Notes under the pieces: model-generated
What the model was told of the DNA's origin: nothing
The model's database searches: none
The model's input: the letters and a program-made list of their open reading frames with translations, nothing else
Shown: positions 27,140-36,029 of the stretch, one piece after another
Layout of the letters: each line of letters starts with the position of its first letter
How positions within the stretch are numbered: position 1 is the first letter of the stretch
Made by a program: the position numbers and the translations under genes
NCBI RefSeq assembly: GCF_900104445.1
Contig: NZ_FNJI01000003.1
Location: 124,001-188,000 of the forward strand
Direction of reading: 5' to 3'
Length of the DNA: 64,000 nt
Source: Desulforhopalus singaporensis
GTDB lineage: Bacteria; Desulfobacterota; Desulfobulbia; Desulfobulbales; Desulfocapsaceae

Positions 27140-27979
27140 CTAGACAATGGCCAGCAGCACATCGGTCGCCTTGATAACGGCCGTGAGAGGATCTCCCACT
27201 TTCAACCCGAGACGCCTGACGCTTGAGGACGTGATAATGGACGTTACCGCGCTCCCCCCCGGCAGATCAATGGTCACCTCGTCGTTGACGACGCCGGGAA
27301 CAATATTCCCGACCGTGCCGACAAGAATGTTCCTTGCGGAAATCTTGGCCGGGTCAGTATCTTTGCCAAGCAGAACGCAGGAGGCCTTGACTATCACCAT
27401 CACCTCGCTGTCCGGCGCCAGCTCCAACCGCCTGACCGAGTTGTCGGTTATCACGGAGCTGATCCTGTCCCCCCCCTTGAGCTGGATGTTCACCACGCAG
27501 TTGACAGCACCCTGCTCTATTTCCACAACCTTTCCTGCCCACACATTACGGGCGCTTATCTTCATTTCCAGCCTCCTGAGAGTCTTCAGGGTATCGAGGG
27601 CATCCTCCGGGTCGCCCGAAAAAAACTCCATAAACCGGGCGAATTCCTTTTCCAGCAGCCGGACATGGCGAAGCAGCTCTCGGCCCTCCCTGGTCAAGAC
27701 AGTACCGCCCCCGCCGCTTCCCCCCGTCTGTTTGCTGACGAGCGGATAGGGAACTATATTGTTGAGCTGCTCCAGTTTCTGCCAGGCCGACTTGTAACTC
27801 AGCCCCACCGCCTTGGCGGCACTGTTGATGGAGCCCGTCTGGTCGAGCCTGCGCAGTAATTCAACAGCGGTGATGGAAGAGATCTCCCACCCCATTATCT
27901 TTCGCATCTCATCCGTTCCCGGCACGCTTTTTCCGTCCATCATCTGTCCGCTGGTTAGGTGATTACCCACTGTTTTCAT
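27140..27979 (-). CDS. modE: ModE-family molybdate-responsive regulator with two Mop domains
   Basis: A 279-residue protein with the ModE layout. A LysR-like winged helix at about 35-110 ('DQTGSINSAAKAVGLSYKSA', 'VSKQTGGSGGGGTVLTREG') is followed by two Mop (TOBE) domains, about 140-206 ('KISARNVWAGKVVEIEQGAV') and 212-279 ('KISARNILVGTVGNIVPGVV'). Molybdate binding to the Mop pair normally turns ModE into a repressor of mod genes. It is the first gene of the operon and its start codon abuts a long palindrome (separate entry), implying autoregulation. The ATG at 27979 has no ribosome-binding site; downstream ATGs near codons 13-14 or 25 may be the true start. Confidence 0.92.
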   Translation of the reverse strand: MKTVGNHLTSGQMMDGKSVPGTDEMRKIMGWEISSITAVELLRRLDQTGSINSAAKAVGLSYKSAWQKLEQLNNIVPYPLVSKQTGGSGGGGTVLTREGRELLRHVRLLEKEFARFMEFFSGDPEDALDTLKTLRRLEMKISARNVWAGKVVEIEQGAVNCVVNIQLKGGDRISSVITDNSVRRLELAPDSEVMVIVKASCVLLGKDTDPAKISARNILVGTVGNIVPGVVNDEVTIDLPGGSAVTSIITSSSVRRLGLKVGDPLTAVIKATDVLLAIV

Positions 27980-28027
27980 TTTTTTGTTATACGTTGTTCC
28001 TTTTTGGAATAACGTATAACAAAAAAA
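27979..28027. promoter_or_regulatory. ModE-type palindromic operator of the modEABC operon
   Basis: The arms TTTTTTTGTTATACGTT (27979-27995) and AACGTATAACAAAAAAA (28011-28027) are perfect inverted repeats around a 15-bp centre that itself contains TTCC/GGAA. GTTATACGTT/AACGTATAAC resembles the TATA-rich, AACG-containing half-sites of E. coli ModE operators. Overlap with the start of modE suggests repression of the operon by molybdate-loaded ModE. Confidence 0.75.
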
Positions 28028-28176
28028 AGCTGCATGTTAAAGAAAATTTATTCCCGGAAACGATTTCCAATGCCAAAAGAAAGGAACCGGCCTTGATTGC
28101 TGCACGGTGGCAGGAGCTGCCGTAAATAGAGTCCGATGCTAGCAAACAACCGGAATACAGCTACGGATCGGGGTTG

Positions 28177-28965
28177 TCAGAAGGTGCCCATCAGGCGGGA
28201 TATTTCACCGGCGCTATCTTGCAGCGGCGGAAGCAGACGTTGTTCATACTCCTCTTTGTTGAAGAGGTGAACCGGGCCGACTATGGCAACAGCCGCCTGG
28301 ACATTTTTTTCAAAATCAAATATCGGTGCGGCTATGGCAGCAACTCCCTCTTCCCGGCCTTCCATGTTGAAAGCGAAGCCTCTTTTCCTGATTTCAATCA
28401 GCTCCTGCCGGATCGTATCAACGGAAACTATGGTCTTTTCAGTGAACTTTTTATACTCGGCCTGTTCCAGCACTTTTTCGACAAAGCTTTCATCGGCATA
28501 GGCGAGCAGCACTCTTCCGGCGGCGGTGGGGGTAAGCTCCATATACTCCCCTTCGTTTATCGCATACACCAGCCTGGTGGTGCCCACCTCACGCGCCATA
28601 CAGATACATTTCATCCCGTCGAGAACGAAAAGGGCGCTGGAAAGACCGGTGGAAAGACTTAGCTGCCTCATCAGCGGCTCGGCGATGGACTTGAGGGAAT
28701 TGGTCTTTTCGTATGCTTTTCCAAGCACCATCAGTTTGGGGCCGAGGCGATAGTTCGAACGCGAAGTTTTTACCAGGTACCCGGTAGCTATCAGGGTTCC
28801 GCAGAGCCGATGGATACGGCTTTTGTACATGCCTGTCTGCTCACACAGCTGATTGAGCGAAAACTCTGTCTCCTGGAGACTGAAACAGTCCATAATCTCC
28901 ATAGCCCGAACTACGGCATCGACAAGTTGCTTACTGTTGCTCTGTTTATCTTCCTTAGCAGCCAT
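28177..28965 (-). CDS. IclR family transcriptional regulator
   Basis: A 262-residue regulator: N-terminal winged helix ('FSLNQLCEQTGMYKSRIHRL', 'GYLVKTSRSNYRLGPKLMVL') and C-terminal GAF-like IclR effector domain ('MKCICMAREVGT', 'LTPTAAGRVLLAYAD', 'VAAIAAPIFDFEKNVQAAV'). The start is ATG 28965, behind CAGGAAA; it overlaps the end of the HMG-CoA-lyase-like gene by 11 bp, so both are in one operon with the Zn-dehydrogenase. It probably controls that catabolic set in response to an aromatic or sugar-acid type metabolite, by family precedent. Confidence 0.9.
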   Translation of the reverse strand: MAAKEDKQSNSKQLVDAVVRAMEIMDCFSLQETEFSLNQLCEQTGMYKSRIHRLCGTLIATGYLVKTSRSNYRLGPKLMVLGKAYEKTNSLKSIAEPLMRQLSLSTGLSSALFVLDGMKCICMAREVGTTRLVYAINEGEYMELTPTAAGRVLLAYADESFVEKVLEQAEYKKFTEKTIVSVDTIRQELIEIRKRGFAFNMEGREEGVAAIAAPIFDFEKNVQAAVAIVGPVHLFNKEEYEQRLLPPLQDSAGEISRLMGTF

Positions 28966-29887
28966 TTTGTTTTCCTGAAGCAAGAACCATACTCATTCTG
29001 CCGGGCAGACGCCTGGTGAGAATTTTTTCCAATGCTGCCACTGTAGTGCAAATAGCCTCTATGTCAATCCCTGTATCCAGGCCCAGCAAAGAAAACATGT
29101 TCACCGCATCTTCGGTCGGAACATTGCCGGCAGCGCCCTTGACAAAGGGGCAGCCGCCCAGCCCTCCGGCACAGACATCAAACGTCCTGACGCCGGCAAG
29201 ATACCCCGCATACATGTTTGCCAGCCCGAGTCCCCTGGTATCGTGGAGATGAAGGGATATCGACACCTCCGGAAATCTTGTCGATATTCTCGCAACCAGA
29301 TCGGCGACACCGGCTGGACTTGCCATGCCGGTGGTGTCAGCCAGATTAATTTCCCTCGCGCCCGCATCAACAAACCGCCTGGCCGCCTCCTCCACCGACT
29401 GCACAGCTATCTTCCCCTCATATACGCAGCCGAAAGCACATTGAATACCCGCTCTTACCTCCATGCCCCTGTCAATCGCCCCGGTAATCAGAGAGGTCAT
29501 TGCGCCAAGCGCTTCTTCCGCCGATTTGCCGGCATTTTTCCGGCTGTGGGTGTCGCTTACGGAAACCGACATGCTCAAATGTCCGATACCGCAGTCAAGG
29601 GCACGCTCAAGCCCCCTGGCGTTGAGGATCAGCGCAGAGAGCTCGGTTTCGCTTCCACCCCCCCGGGCAGTTATCTCCCTGATCAGTTGATCAGTGTTGG
29701 CCATCTGGGGAACCAGACGCGGATGGACAAAGGAGCCGACCTGAATTCTTTTCACCCCGGCAGCAGCCAGGCTCCGGTATAATTCAAGTTTTTCCTCCAG
29801 CGAAAAAACTCTCTTTTCAACCTGCAGCCCGTCCCGTAATGTTTCGTCTTCCAATACAATAGCGTCCGGATCATTCATCTTTGCCAA
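28955..29887 (-). CDS. Hydroxymethylglutaryl-CoA lyase-like enzyme
   Basis: A 310-residue TIM-barrel enzyme of the HMGL-like family. It carries 'LEDETLRDGLQVEKR' (divalent-metal Asp and catalytic Arg), 'IQVGSFVHPRLVPQMANTDQ', the metal-binding 'LHLHDTRGLGLANM' and 'GGLGGCPFVKGAAGNVPTED', where the Cys sits in the glycine-rich lid as in HMG-CoA lyases. These enzymes cleave hydroxyacyl-CoA esters to acetyl-CoA plus a ketoacid, or related substrates. The operon partners (Zn-dehydrogenase upstream, IclR downstream) suggest a catabolic route rather than leucine degradation; no CoA-ligase or CoA-transferase gene is adjacent. Confidence 0.85.
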   Translation of the reverse strand: MAKMNDPDAIVLEDETLRDGLQVEKRVFSLEEKLELYRSLAAAGVKRIQVGSFVHPRLVPQMANTDQLIREITARGGGSETELSALILNARGLERALDCGIGHLSMSVSVSDTHSRKNAGKSAEEALGAMTSLITGAIDRGMEVRAGIQCAFGCVYEGKIAVQSVEEAARRFVDAGAREINLADTTGMASPAGVADLVARISTRFPEVSISLHLHDTRGLGLANMYAGYLAGVRTFDVCAGGLGGCPFVKGAAGNVPTEDAVNMFSLLGLDTGIDIEAICTTVAALEKILTRRLPGRMSMVLASGKQNGC

Positions 29888-29924
29888 CCCTGTTCTTCCT
29901 GTTTTTTTCTACGATCGTTCAACG

Positions 29925-30917
29925 TTAACGGTTTTCAATCCGCACCAGGGTCTTGATGCGATTGGGCTGGTAAAAGTTGTGCAGATTTTCCGCAAGTCCC
30001 TCAAGATCGATGGTATCGCTGATAAGGGGGGCGGTCGCGATCCTGCCATTTGCCAGCAGCTCGATCACCGTCGGAAATTCATCGACATAGATAATCGACC
30101 CCAAAATTCTGATTTCCTTTCGAACAATAACGTCGCTTCTGATTTCATGGCCTGCCGCCGGCAGCCCGAACAGTACGATCGTGCCTCCCGGTGCCACCAG
30201 ATCGATCGCCTGGCTGAGCGCTGCCGGTGAACCGCTGGTCTCGAAGACGATTTCAAATCCGGCCTGGCAATCGTCTGACAACCTTTCACACCCCTTGACG
30301 CTTCTGGCACCGCTCTGGGTTGCCAGTTCGAGCCGGCTGTCGGACAGGTCGCAGGCCACTATGTTTCTGGTAGTAAGCAAGGCAAGCTGCAGTACCAGTT
30401 GCCCAATCACCCCCGCCCCGAAAACGAGAACCCGGTCGTTTTTTTTGGGCACGGCAAAATCGAGGCCGTGCCTGGCAACGGCAAGAGGTTCGGCAAAGAC
30501 AGCTACTTCGTCGGGCAGACCGTCCGGAATGTTCCATACATACGACTGGGGAACCGTAACATACTCGGCAAAAACACCGTTTCGATCTATTCCAAGCCTG
30601 ACTTTGCTGCGACACACATTTTTGAGCCCCTTCAAACACATAGTACAGGTGCCGCAGGCAAGGTTGGGCTGGATGACAACTCGCTGTCCAACAACAAATC
30701 TTGACCCCGGAGCGTTGATTTCCTCAACTACCCCTACACATTCATGTCCCGGGATTACCGGAAACGGAACGTTGCACTTGCCCCTGAACAACGAACTGTC
30801 GGAACCGCAGATTCCTGCAAGTTTCACCCGTATCAGTAATTCGCCTGCGGCGGGAACCGGTTTTGCGACCTCTGCCACACTCAATGTTTCTATATCAGTT
30901 AAAAGTGCCGCTTTCAC
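29925..30917 (-). CDS. Zinc-dependent medium-chain alcohol/polyol dehydrogenase
   Basis: A 330-residue MDR dehydrogenase. The catalytic zinc ligand Cys lies in 'AGICGSDSSLFRG', His-Glu in 'IPGHECVGVV'; the structural zinc loop has four Cys in 'CGTCTMCLKGLKNVC'; the NAD-binding Rossmann motif is 'VFGAGVIGQLV'. This is the pattern of threonine, sorbitol and galactitol dehydrogenases. The start is GTG 30917 behind AAGGAGG. It is first in an operon with the HMG-CoA-lyase-like and IclR genes and is divergent from a TIM-barrel isomerase, so oxidation of a polyol or hydroxy acid is likely. The substrate is not determinable. Confidence 0.88.
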   Translation of the reverse strand: MKAALLTDIETLSVAEVAKPVPAAGELLIRVKLAGICGSDSSLFRGKCNVPFPVIPGHECVGVVEEINAPGSRFVVGQRVVIQPNLACGTCTMCLKGLKNVCRSKVRLGIDRNGVFAEYVTVPQSYVWNIPDGLPDEVAVFAEPLAVARHGLDFAVPKKNDRVLVFGAGVIGQLVLQLALLTTRNIVACDLSDSRLELATQSGARSVKGCERLSDDCQAGFEIVFETSGSPAALSQAIDLVAPGGTIVLFGLPAAGHEIRSDVIVRKEIRILGSIIYVDEFPTVIELLANGRIATAPLISDTIDLEGLAENLHNFYQPNRIKTLVRIENR

Positions 30918-31174
30918 TGCTCCTCCTTTCGTACCAACTCCGGTGATACCACCCGACAGTCCAATGTTTATAAAGAGATTAATTTCATCATCTCAAGCAA
31001 CAGACCTCTCAACTTCGGGCATTTTCCCCTCTGTTGCTTTTTAAAACCAACCGATCACCAGGGCGGCCCACCGCTGATATCGACAAGATAGAAACGAAAT
31101 CGGCAGTAATATCTCCATCGTCACCGCCAGGCCGGAAATTTTACCCTATCGGACAAACACCAAAAGTCCTATTG

Positions 31175-31217
31175 TACAGAATACTGTATTCACAGACAGG
31201 ATATCATCTATCCTGTC
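31175..31217. promoter_or_regulatory. Two perfect palindromes in the divergent control region
   Basis: TACAG-AATA-CTGTA (31175-31188) and GACAGGATA-TCATC-TATCCTGTC (31195-31217) lie six bases apart in the 546-bp region between the divergent dehydrogenase and isomerase genes. The IclR regulator of the same locus is the natural candidate to bind one or both. The remainder of this intergenic region shows no gene. Confidence 0.55.
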
Positions 31218-31344
31218 ATTGTCAACTGTTTTTTAGCGTATTTTTCCGCTAACGCGCTGCGATTTGGTATTTTTGGCTCCAAGCTCACCCTCACCACAAC
31301 ATCCTTCCTGAAAGAACACCATCCTCTTGTAAAGAATTTTACTA

Positions 31345-31373
31345 TTGACATTCTATGTCTCTTTTTATATCCT
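31345..31373 (+). promoter_or_regulatory. Predicted sigma-70 promoter of the TIM-barrel isomerase gene
   Basis: TTGACA (31345-31350), a 17-bp spacer and TATCCT (31368-31373), about 90 bp upstream of the start codon. Confidence 0.55.
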
Positions 31374-31463
31374 TTTCAAAAGAACATAATTCCACCCAAC
31401 AGGACACGATGTGAAATTCCAATCACGACAACCAGAAGACACCCAGTCGGGGAGATAAAGCAA

Positions 31464-32321
31464 ATGACACACGAATTTTCTCTTGCCCACCTCACAACTC
31501 TCAGCTGCACCCCTCCGGAACTGGTCGATATCGCCGCCAGGGCCGGATACGACTACGTGAGTATACGAATGACCCCGGTTACCGCCGAGGAAGAGCACTA
31601 CCAGCTGGTAACAGACAGAAAACTGATGAAAGAAACCAAGGCGCGCCTGGCAGATACCGGAATTTTAGTTCTCGACGTCGAACTCATCAGACTCGATCCA
31701 CTCACCGAACCCGAATCCTGTCTCGGGTTCCTCGAAGCGGGAGCGGAGTTGGGAGCTAAAGGGGTTATCGCCCAGCTCCCGGATCCTGACCGGAAAAGGG
31801 CCACCGACAGGTTCGCAAGACTCTGCGATCTCGCCGCACCCTTCAACCTCACGATCAATCTTGAATTTCCTTCGTGGACACAAACGCCCGACCTGAAAGC
31901 TGCCGTCGATGTTCTCAGGGCTGTCGATAAAGACAACGCGGGAGTGCTGGTGGACACCCTCCATTTCGACCGCTCACGCTCAAGCCTTGAACTGCTCCGG
32001 CAACTGCCCGGAAGCTGGTTCAACTTCATCCACCTCTGCGATGCTCCGGCGAAGCATCCAGACAGTGTCGAAGGGGTGATTCATACTGCCCGTGCAGACC
32101 GCTATTATCCCGGCGAAGGTGGAATTGATATCAAACAGATACTCGACTCTGTTCCGACTGTGCCTTTCTCCCTTGAGATTCCCAACGACAGGCGGATAAA
32201 GCGGTACGGCCGTCTCGAATACGCCAGAAGAGCACTCGAGGCGAGCAGGAGATTTTTCGCTGACCGGGACAACTGCCACAACGATCAGAAAAGCAGGATT
32301 CTCATGGCGGTCAACCAGTAG
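31464..32321 (+). CDS. Sugar phosphate isomerase/epimerase family (xylose isomerase-like TIM barrel)
   Basis: A 285-residue protein of the AP-endonuclease-2/xylose-isomerase-like barrel family. Metal-ligand positions appear in 'LNLEFPSW'-type strand ends ('TINLEFPSWTQTPDL', Glu), 'GVLVDTLHFDRSRS' (Asp, His), 'IHLCDAP' (Asp) and 'PFSLEIPND' (Glu). Members include hydroxypyruvate isomerase, inosose dehydratase, 3-dehydroshikimate dehydratase and sugar epimerases. GGGGAG lies upstream of the start. It is divergent from a Zn-dehydrogenase/HMG-CoA-lyase-like/IclR operon and probably belongs to the same pathway. The reaction is not assigned. Confidence 0.83.
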   Translation: MTHEFSLAHLTTLSCTPPELVDIAARAGYDYVSIRMTPVTAEEEHYQLVTDRKLMKETKARLADTGILVLDVELIRLDPLTEPESCLGFLEAGAELGAKGVIAQLPDPDRKRATDRFARLCDLAAPFNLTINLEFPSWTQTPDLKAAVDVLRAVDKDNAGVLVDTLHFDRSRSSLELLRQLPGSWFNFIHLCDAPAKHPDSVEGVIHTARADRYYPGEGGIDIKQILDSVPTVPFSLEIPNDRRIKRYGRLEYARRALEASRRFFADRDNCHNDQKSRILMAVNQ

Positions 32322-32678
32322 CCATTATTGCAAAAGCAGAACAACCAACACACTGCAACCTGAGCACCGCGGCACAGCCGACAGCGTCAGGCCCACCCCC
32401 GCAGAACAGTCGCCCCCCGTCCATAAACCCGCCTGATTCGACAACACGATGTTGATACGGAAGACAAACAATGTTATGTACCTCTTACAGCGTGAAGTAC
32501 ACGACATTTTTACAGCCCCGGGCGTCTGCCCGGGAAAACGCAACCCATGTTTTCCAAGAACCCTGTACTTTGATGCTGCTGCCGGATATATATCACGGTA
32601 AACAGCCGCATCCTTTCTAGATACCGGCAATCTATTTCCAACCGCAGGGCAACATAAACCGAACAACAAAACAGAATC
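32322..32678. other. Intergenic region upstream of the AroK-AroB fusion
   Basis: 357 bp without a convincing gene. It contains a 7-bp GC-rich inverted repeat, CCCGGGC-GTCT-GCCCGGG (32517-32534), with no following T tract. No clear promoter was picked out. Confidence 0.4.
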
Positions 32679-34274
32679 ATGCAGAAAAACGACAAACAGA
32701 ACATAGTACTGACTGGGTTCATGGGCACTGGTAAAACCTCTGTCGGCAAGCGGCTGGCATCGGAGCTGAACCGAAAATTTGTGGATACCGACGAACTTAT
32801 ACAGGAGCGGCAGGGCATCAGCATACCGGAAATTTTTCGTCAGCATGGAGAGGCCGCATTCAGGAAAATGGAGTCCGATATCGCCAGGGAGCTGGGACAG
32901 CAGGAAGGGCTGGTCATTTCCACCGGGGGCCGACTTATGCTCGATCCCGCCAATGCCGCCGCCCTGAGCCAGAAAGGGCGGGTGTTCTGTCTGGTGGCGA
33001 CCCCGCAGGAGATTCTGTCAAGGATCAAGAAAGACAAGGAACACACGAGGCCTCTGCTCGAAGTCCCCAACCCGAGCGAGCACATAGTCGAACTATTAAA
33101 AGAACGTCAGCAGGGCTACAACCGTTTCCAGAAAATTATCACCGATGACAAGGACCCGGCCGAAGTCACCAGCCACCTGCTTGACATGTTCAGGGAACAT
33201 CCCAAACGGATTTCCATAGACCACCCGGCCCACCCATACGATTATGTGGTGGGAAGCGGCATACTGCCATTCGTCAGGCAGCTTGCCGAGGTGCCGGGCC
33301 CCCTGGTTGTAATAACCGACACCACCGTAAACGAACTCTACGGCCAGAGCTGCGGCGAGGTCGATCATATCATCACCATTCCGGTCGGCAACCAGCACAA
33401 AACCCTTGCCACCGTCCAGGATATTTACGACCAGCTGCTCGATATCGGGTTTGACCGTTCAGGGACAATAATGGCACTGGGCGGCAGCGTGGTGGGCGAC
33501 ATAGCCGGGTTTGTCGCCGCCACCTATATGCGGGGGGTAAACCTGATCCAGTGTCCCACCAGCCTGCTGGCAATGGCCGACACCTGCATCGGCGGCAAAA
33601 CAAGTATCGATCTGGCCCGGGGGAAAAACCTGATCGGCGCATTCAAGCAGCCGTCGGTTGTCATCGCGGACATCGCCCTGCTGCAGTCCTTGCCTCACCG
33701 GGAATTTATTTCCGGCATGGCCGAGGTGATCAAACACGGACTTATCGCCGACTCCGACCTGTTGGAAAAGGTGATAAACGGCGACTGGCACACCGAGGCG
33801 GCCACCCTCCACACGTCTCTGTTTGAACTGCAGGCCCTGGTCGCCCAGGCTATCCAGGTAAAGGTTTCCATCGTCCGGGAAGACCCCATGGACCGGGGCA
33901 TCAGGTTCTCGTTAAACCTCGGTCACACCTTCGCCCATGCCATCGAGCAGGTGAGCGGCTACACCATCCGCCACGGTGAAGCGGTGGCCATGGGGCTTGT
34001 CGCCTCGGTCAATCTCTCCGCCCGGCTGGGTCACTGCGGTGCCGACCTGCAGCAGCGTCTGGAAACCGTCCTTGCAGGGGTCGGCCTGCCGGTACGCATT
34101 CCCGGTCTGTCCACCGAAGAGCTGCTCAAGGCCATGGAAAACGACAAGAAAAGAGTCGGGAAAATCAACAGATTCGTACTGCTGGGAAAAATCGGCCAGC
34201 CGTTCACCGCCGACAACGTCGACACCAGGGCGGTCATCGACACCCTCAAGGAGATCACCACGTCTTCCGATTGA
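32679..34274 (+). CDS. aroKB: Bifunctional shikimate kinase / 3-dehydroquinate synthase
   Basis: A 531-residue fusion of two shikimate-pathway enzymes. Residues 8-170 are shikimate kinase: Walker A 'GFMGTGKT' (13-20), shikimate-binding 'FVDTDE' and 'STGGRL'. The last replaces the usual GGG with GGR, which bears on shikimate binding. Residues 190-525 are 3-dehydroquinate synthase: 'ALGGSVVGDIAGFVAATYMR', 'LLAMADTCIGGKTSID', 'GMAEVIKHGLI' and metal ligands in 'NLGHTFAHAIE' and 'RHGEAVAMG'. The two catalyse non-consecutive steps (DAHP to 3-dehydroquinate; shikimate to shikimate 3-phosphate). It stands alone on the plus strand, feeding chorismate for, among others, the TrpE-TrpG-like enzyme. There is no clear ribosome-binding site at the chosen ATG. 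Confidence 0.92.
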   Translation: MQKNDKQNIVLTGFMGTGKTSVGKRLASELNRKFVDTDELIQERQGISIPEIFRQHGEAAFRKMESDIARELGQQEGLVISTGGRLMLDPANAAALSQKGRVFCLVATPQEILSRIKKDKEHTRPLLEVPNPSEHIVELLKERQQGYNRFQKIITDDKDPAEVTSHLLDMFREHPKRISIDHPAHPYDYVVGSGILPFVRQLAEVPGPLVVITDTTVNELYGQSCGEVDHIITIPVGNQHKTLATVQDIYDQLLDIGFDRSGTIMALGGSVVGDIAGFVAATYMRGVNLIQCPTSLLAMADTCIGGKTSIDLARGKNLIGAFKQPSVVIADIALLQSLPHREFISGMAEVIKHGLIADSDLLEKVINGDWHTEAATLHTSLFELQALVAQAIQVKVSIVREDPMDRGIRFSLNLGHTFAHAIEQVSGYTIRHGEAVAMGLVASVNLSARLGHCGADLQQRLETVLAGVGLPVRIPGLSTEELLKAMENDKKRVGKINRFVLLGKIGQPFTADNVDTRAVIDTLKEITTSSD

Positions 34275-34403
34275 TCTCTTGTGTACCGGTGCCTGCGCGG
34301 TTAAATGGTGTGAACCTTTTTCATGCCATTACCGCCAGTTCCGGATGAATAATCGATAAAAATCGCCCAGCTCCAGCCGCCCGGCGCAGGCGGGCCTGTC
34401 TCT

Positions 34404-36029
34404 TTACCGGCAAAAGACAATCCTGCCGTCAAAAACGGTAATGTCAACCGTTGCCTCAGACAACGCCGATAAAGAGCCGGAGAGGATGTTCCGGTTCAAC
34501 ACCACCAGGTCGGCGCGGCGGCCGGGCTCGATCACCCCCAGGCAGGGAGCGTTGTGCACATCTGCGGGCACCGCGCTATAGCAGCGCAGCGCCGTTTCCA
34601 CCGCCACCCTGGCCTGAGGATACCAACCGCCTGCGGGAGTTCCGTCGCTGCGCTGCCTGAAAACCGCAGCCCGTATCCCGGCAAGAGGGTCGGGGTCGCA
34701 GACAGGACAGTCGGAGCTGAACATGACCGGCAAGCCGGTGTCGACCAGCTGTCGGATACAATAGGCCCACGCCCCTCTCTCGCCAAGCGCCTTCTCTATA
34801 AGATTTATATCGAGTACCAGATTAGCCGGGGTCACGTTCAGTGCCAGGGGCAGACGCCGCAGCCGCGCTATATCCCGCGGCTGAATCACCTGGACATGTT
34901 CTATCCGGTGACGAACACCGGGCAACCCGTAACGGTCAAGCCTGCGCCTGTCTTCGAGATTTTCAAAGATCGAAATGACTTCCCGGTTGGCACGGTCGCC
35001 TATGGCATGGACCATTACCGCAAGGCCGTTGCGGTCGGCCTTACCGATCTCCTGTGCCAGTACCTCCATATCCGCCAGGGGCATGCCGCACTCCGCATCA
35101 CGATAGGGATCGACCATCCAGGCGGTTCGAGCCCCCACCCCGCCGTCGGCAAAATATTTGACATGTCCCAGCCGCAGCCGGTCACTACCGAAACCGGTCC
35201 GCAGCCCGAGCTCAATGCACTCATCCAGCCGTTCGCCGGGCAGACCAACCCAGCAGCGAAGGTCAAGACTGTTTTCCTCCTCAAGCTGCCTGAAAACCTG
35301 CAGGGCGGTACCGCCATCCCTGTCGGCCATCAGCCGGACGTCGTGGATGGAGGTAATGCCCCTTCGGTGCAACTGCGCCATCGCCTCCAGGAAGGCACCC
35401 TTTATTTCATCCGGGCCAGGCGGGGGCACAACCTCCCGCACCAGATTTATAGCCAGTTCGCGCAGGACTCCCGTGGGCCGGCCTGAAGTATCCCGCTCAA
35501 TCCTCCCCTCCGCCGGGTCCGCGCTGCCGCCATCGATTCCCGCCAACTTCAGGGCCATACTGTTGGCTACCGCAAGATGAAGGTCGCACCGCCACAGCAA
35601 AACGGGATTTTTCGGAGCGATCCTGTCAAGGTCGTCCCTGGAGATCGTGGAGGGACTGTCCCACTCCGTCTCGTTCCATCCCTGGCCGACAATCCAAGTT
35701 CCGGGCTCTCTTCTAGCGACCGCTTTTTTCAAACGCCCAAGCAGCTCTTCAAGACTTGCAAGCCGATCAAGCTGCAACCCGCTCCTGTTGTTGGCCCATT
35801 CATAAAAATGGATATGGGTATCGATAAATCCGGGCACCACAAGACGGCCGTCCAGGTCAATTTTTTCCGTTTCAAAACCGGCAAGAGACAGCACCTCCTC
35901 GTCGCCGCCAACCCTCAAGATCGTACCGTTCCCGACCGCAACCCCAGTTGCAGAAGAGCCGCCGGGTAAAAAGACCGTTCCGTTGAAAAAAACAATATCG
36001 GCAGCAGACGGCCGCGATAACATATTCAC
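34404..36029 (-). CDS. Amidohydrolase family protein, YtcJ-like
   Basis: A 541-residue metal-dependent hydrolase of the YtcJ/AepA subgroup. It shows an N-terminal composite beta domain, then 'VPGFIDTHIHF' (HxH metal pair), the mid-barrel 'LHRRGITSIHDV', 'MVHAIGDRANREV' and 'RHRIEHVQ' (His ligands), and 'MFSSDCPVCDPDPLAGI' (terminal Asp). Residues returning to the composite domain end with 'GRRADLVVLNRNIL'. Family members hydrolyse amides or imides, and most are uncharacterised. It lies alone on the minus strand, convergent with the AroK-AroB fusion. The substrate is unknown. Confidence 0.87.
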   Translation of the reverse strand: MNMLSRPSAADIVFFNGTVFLPGGSSATGVAVGNGTILRVGGDEEVLSLAGFETEKIDLDGRLVVPGFIDTHIHFYEWANNRSGLQLDRLASLEELLGRLKKAVARREPGTWIVGQGWNETEWDSPSTISRDDLDRIAPKNPVLLWRCDLHLAVANSMALKLAGIDGGSADPAEGRIERDTSGRPTGVLRELAINLVREVVPPPGPDEIKGAFLEAMAQLHRRGITSIHDVRLMADRDGGTALQVFRQLEEENSLDLRCWVGLPGERLDECIELGLRTGFGSDRLRLGHVKYFADGGVGARTAWMVDPYRDAECGMPLADMEVLAQEIGKADRNGLAVMVHAIGDRANREVISIFENLEDRRRLDRYGLPGVRHRIEHVQVIQPRDIARLRRLPLALNVTPANLVLDINLIEKALGERGAWAYCIRQLVDTGLPVMFSSDCPVCDPDPLAGIRAAVFRQRSDGTPAGGWYPQARVAVETALRCYSAVPADVHNAPCLGVIEPGRRADLVVLNRNILSGSLSALSEATVDITVFDGRIVFCR

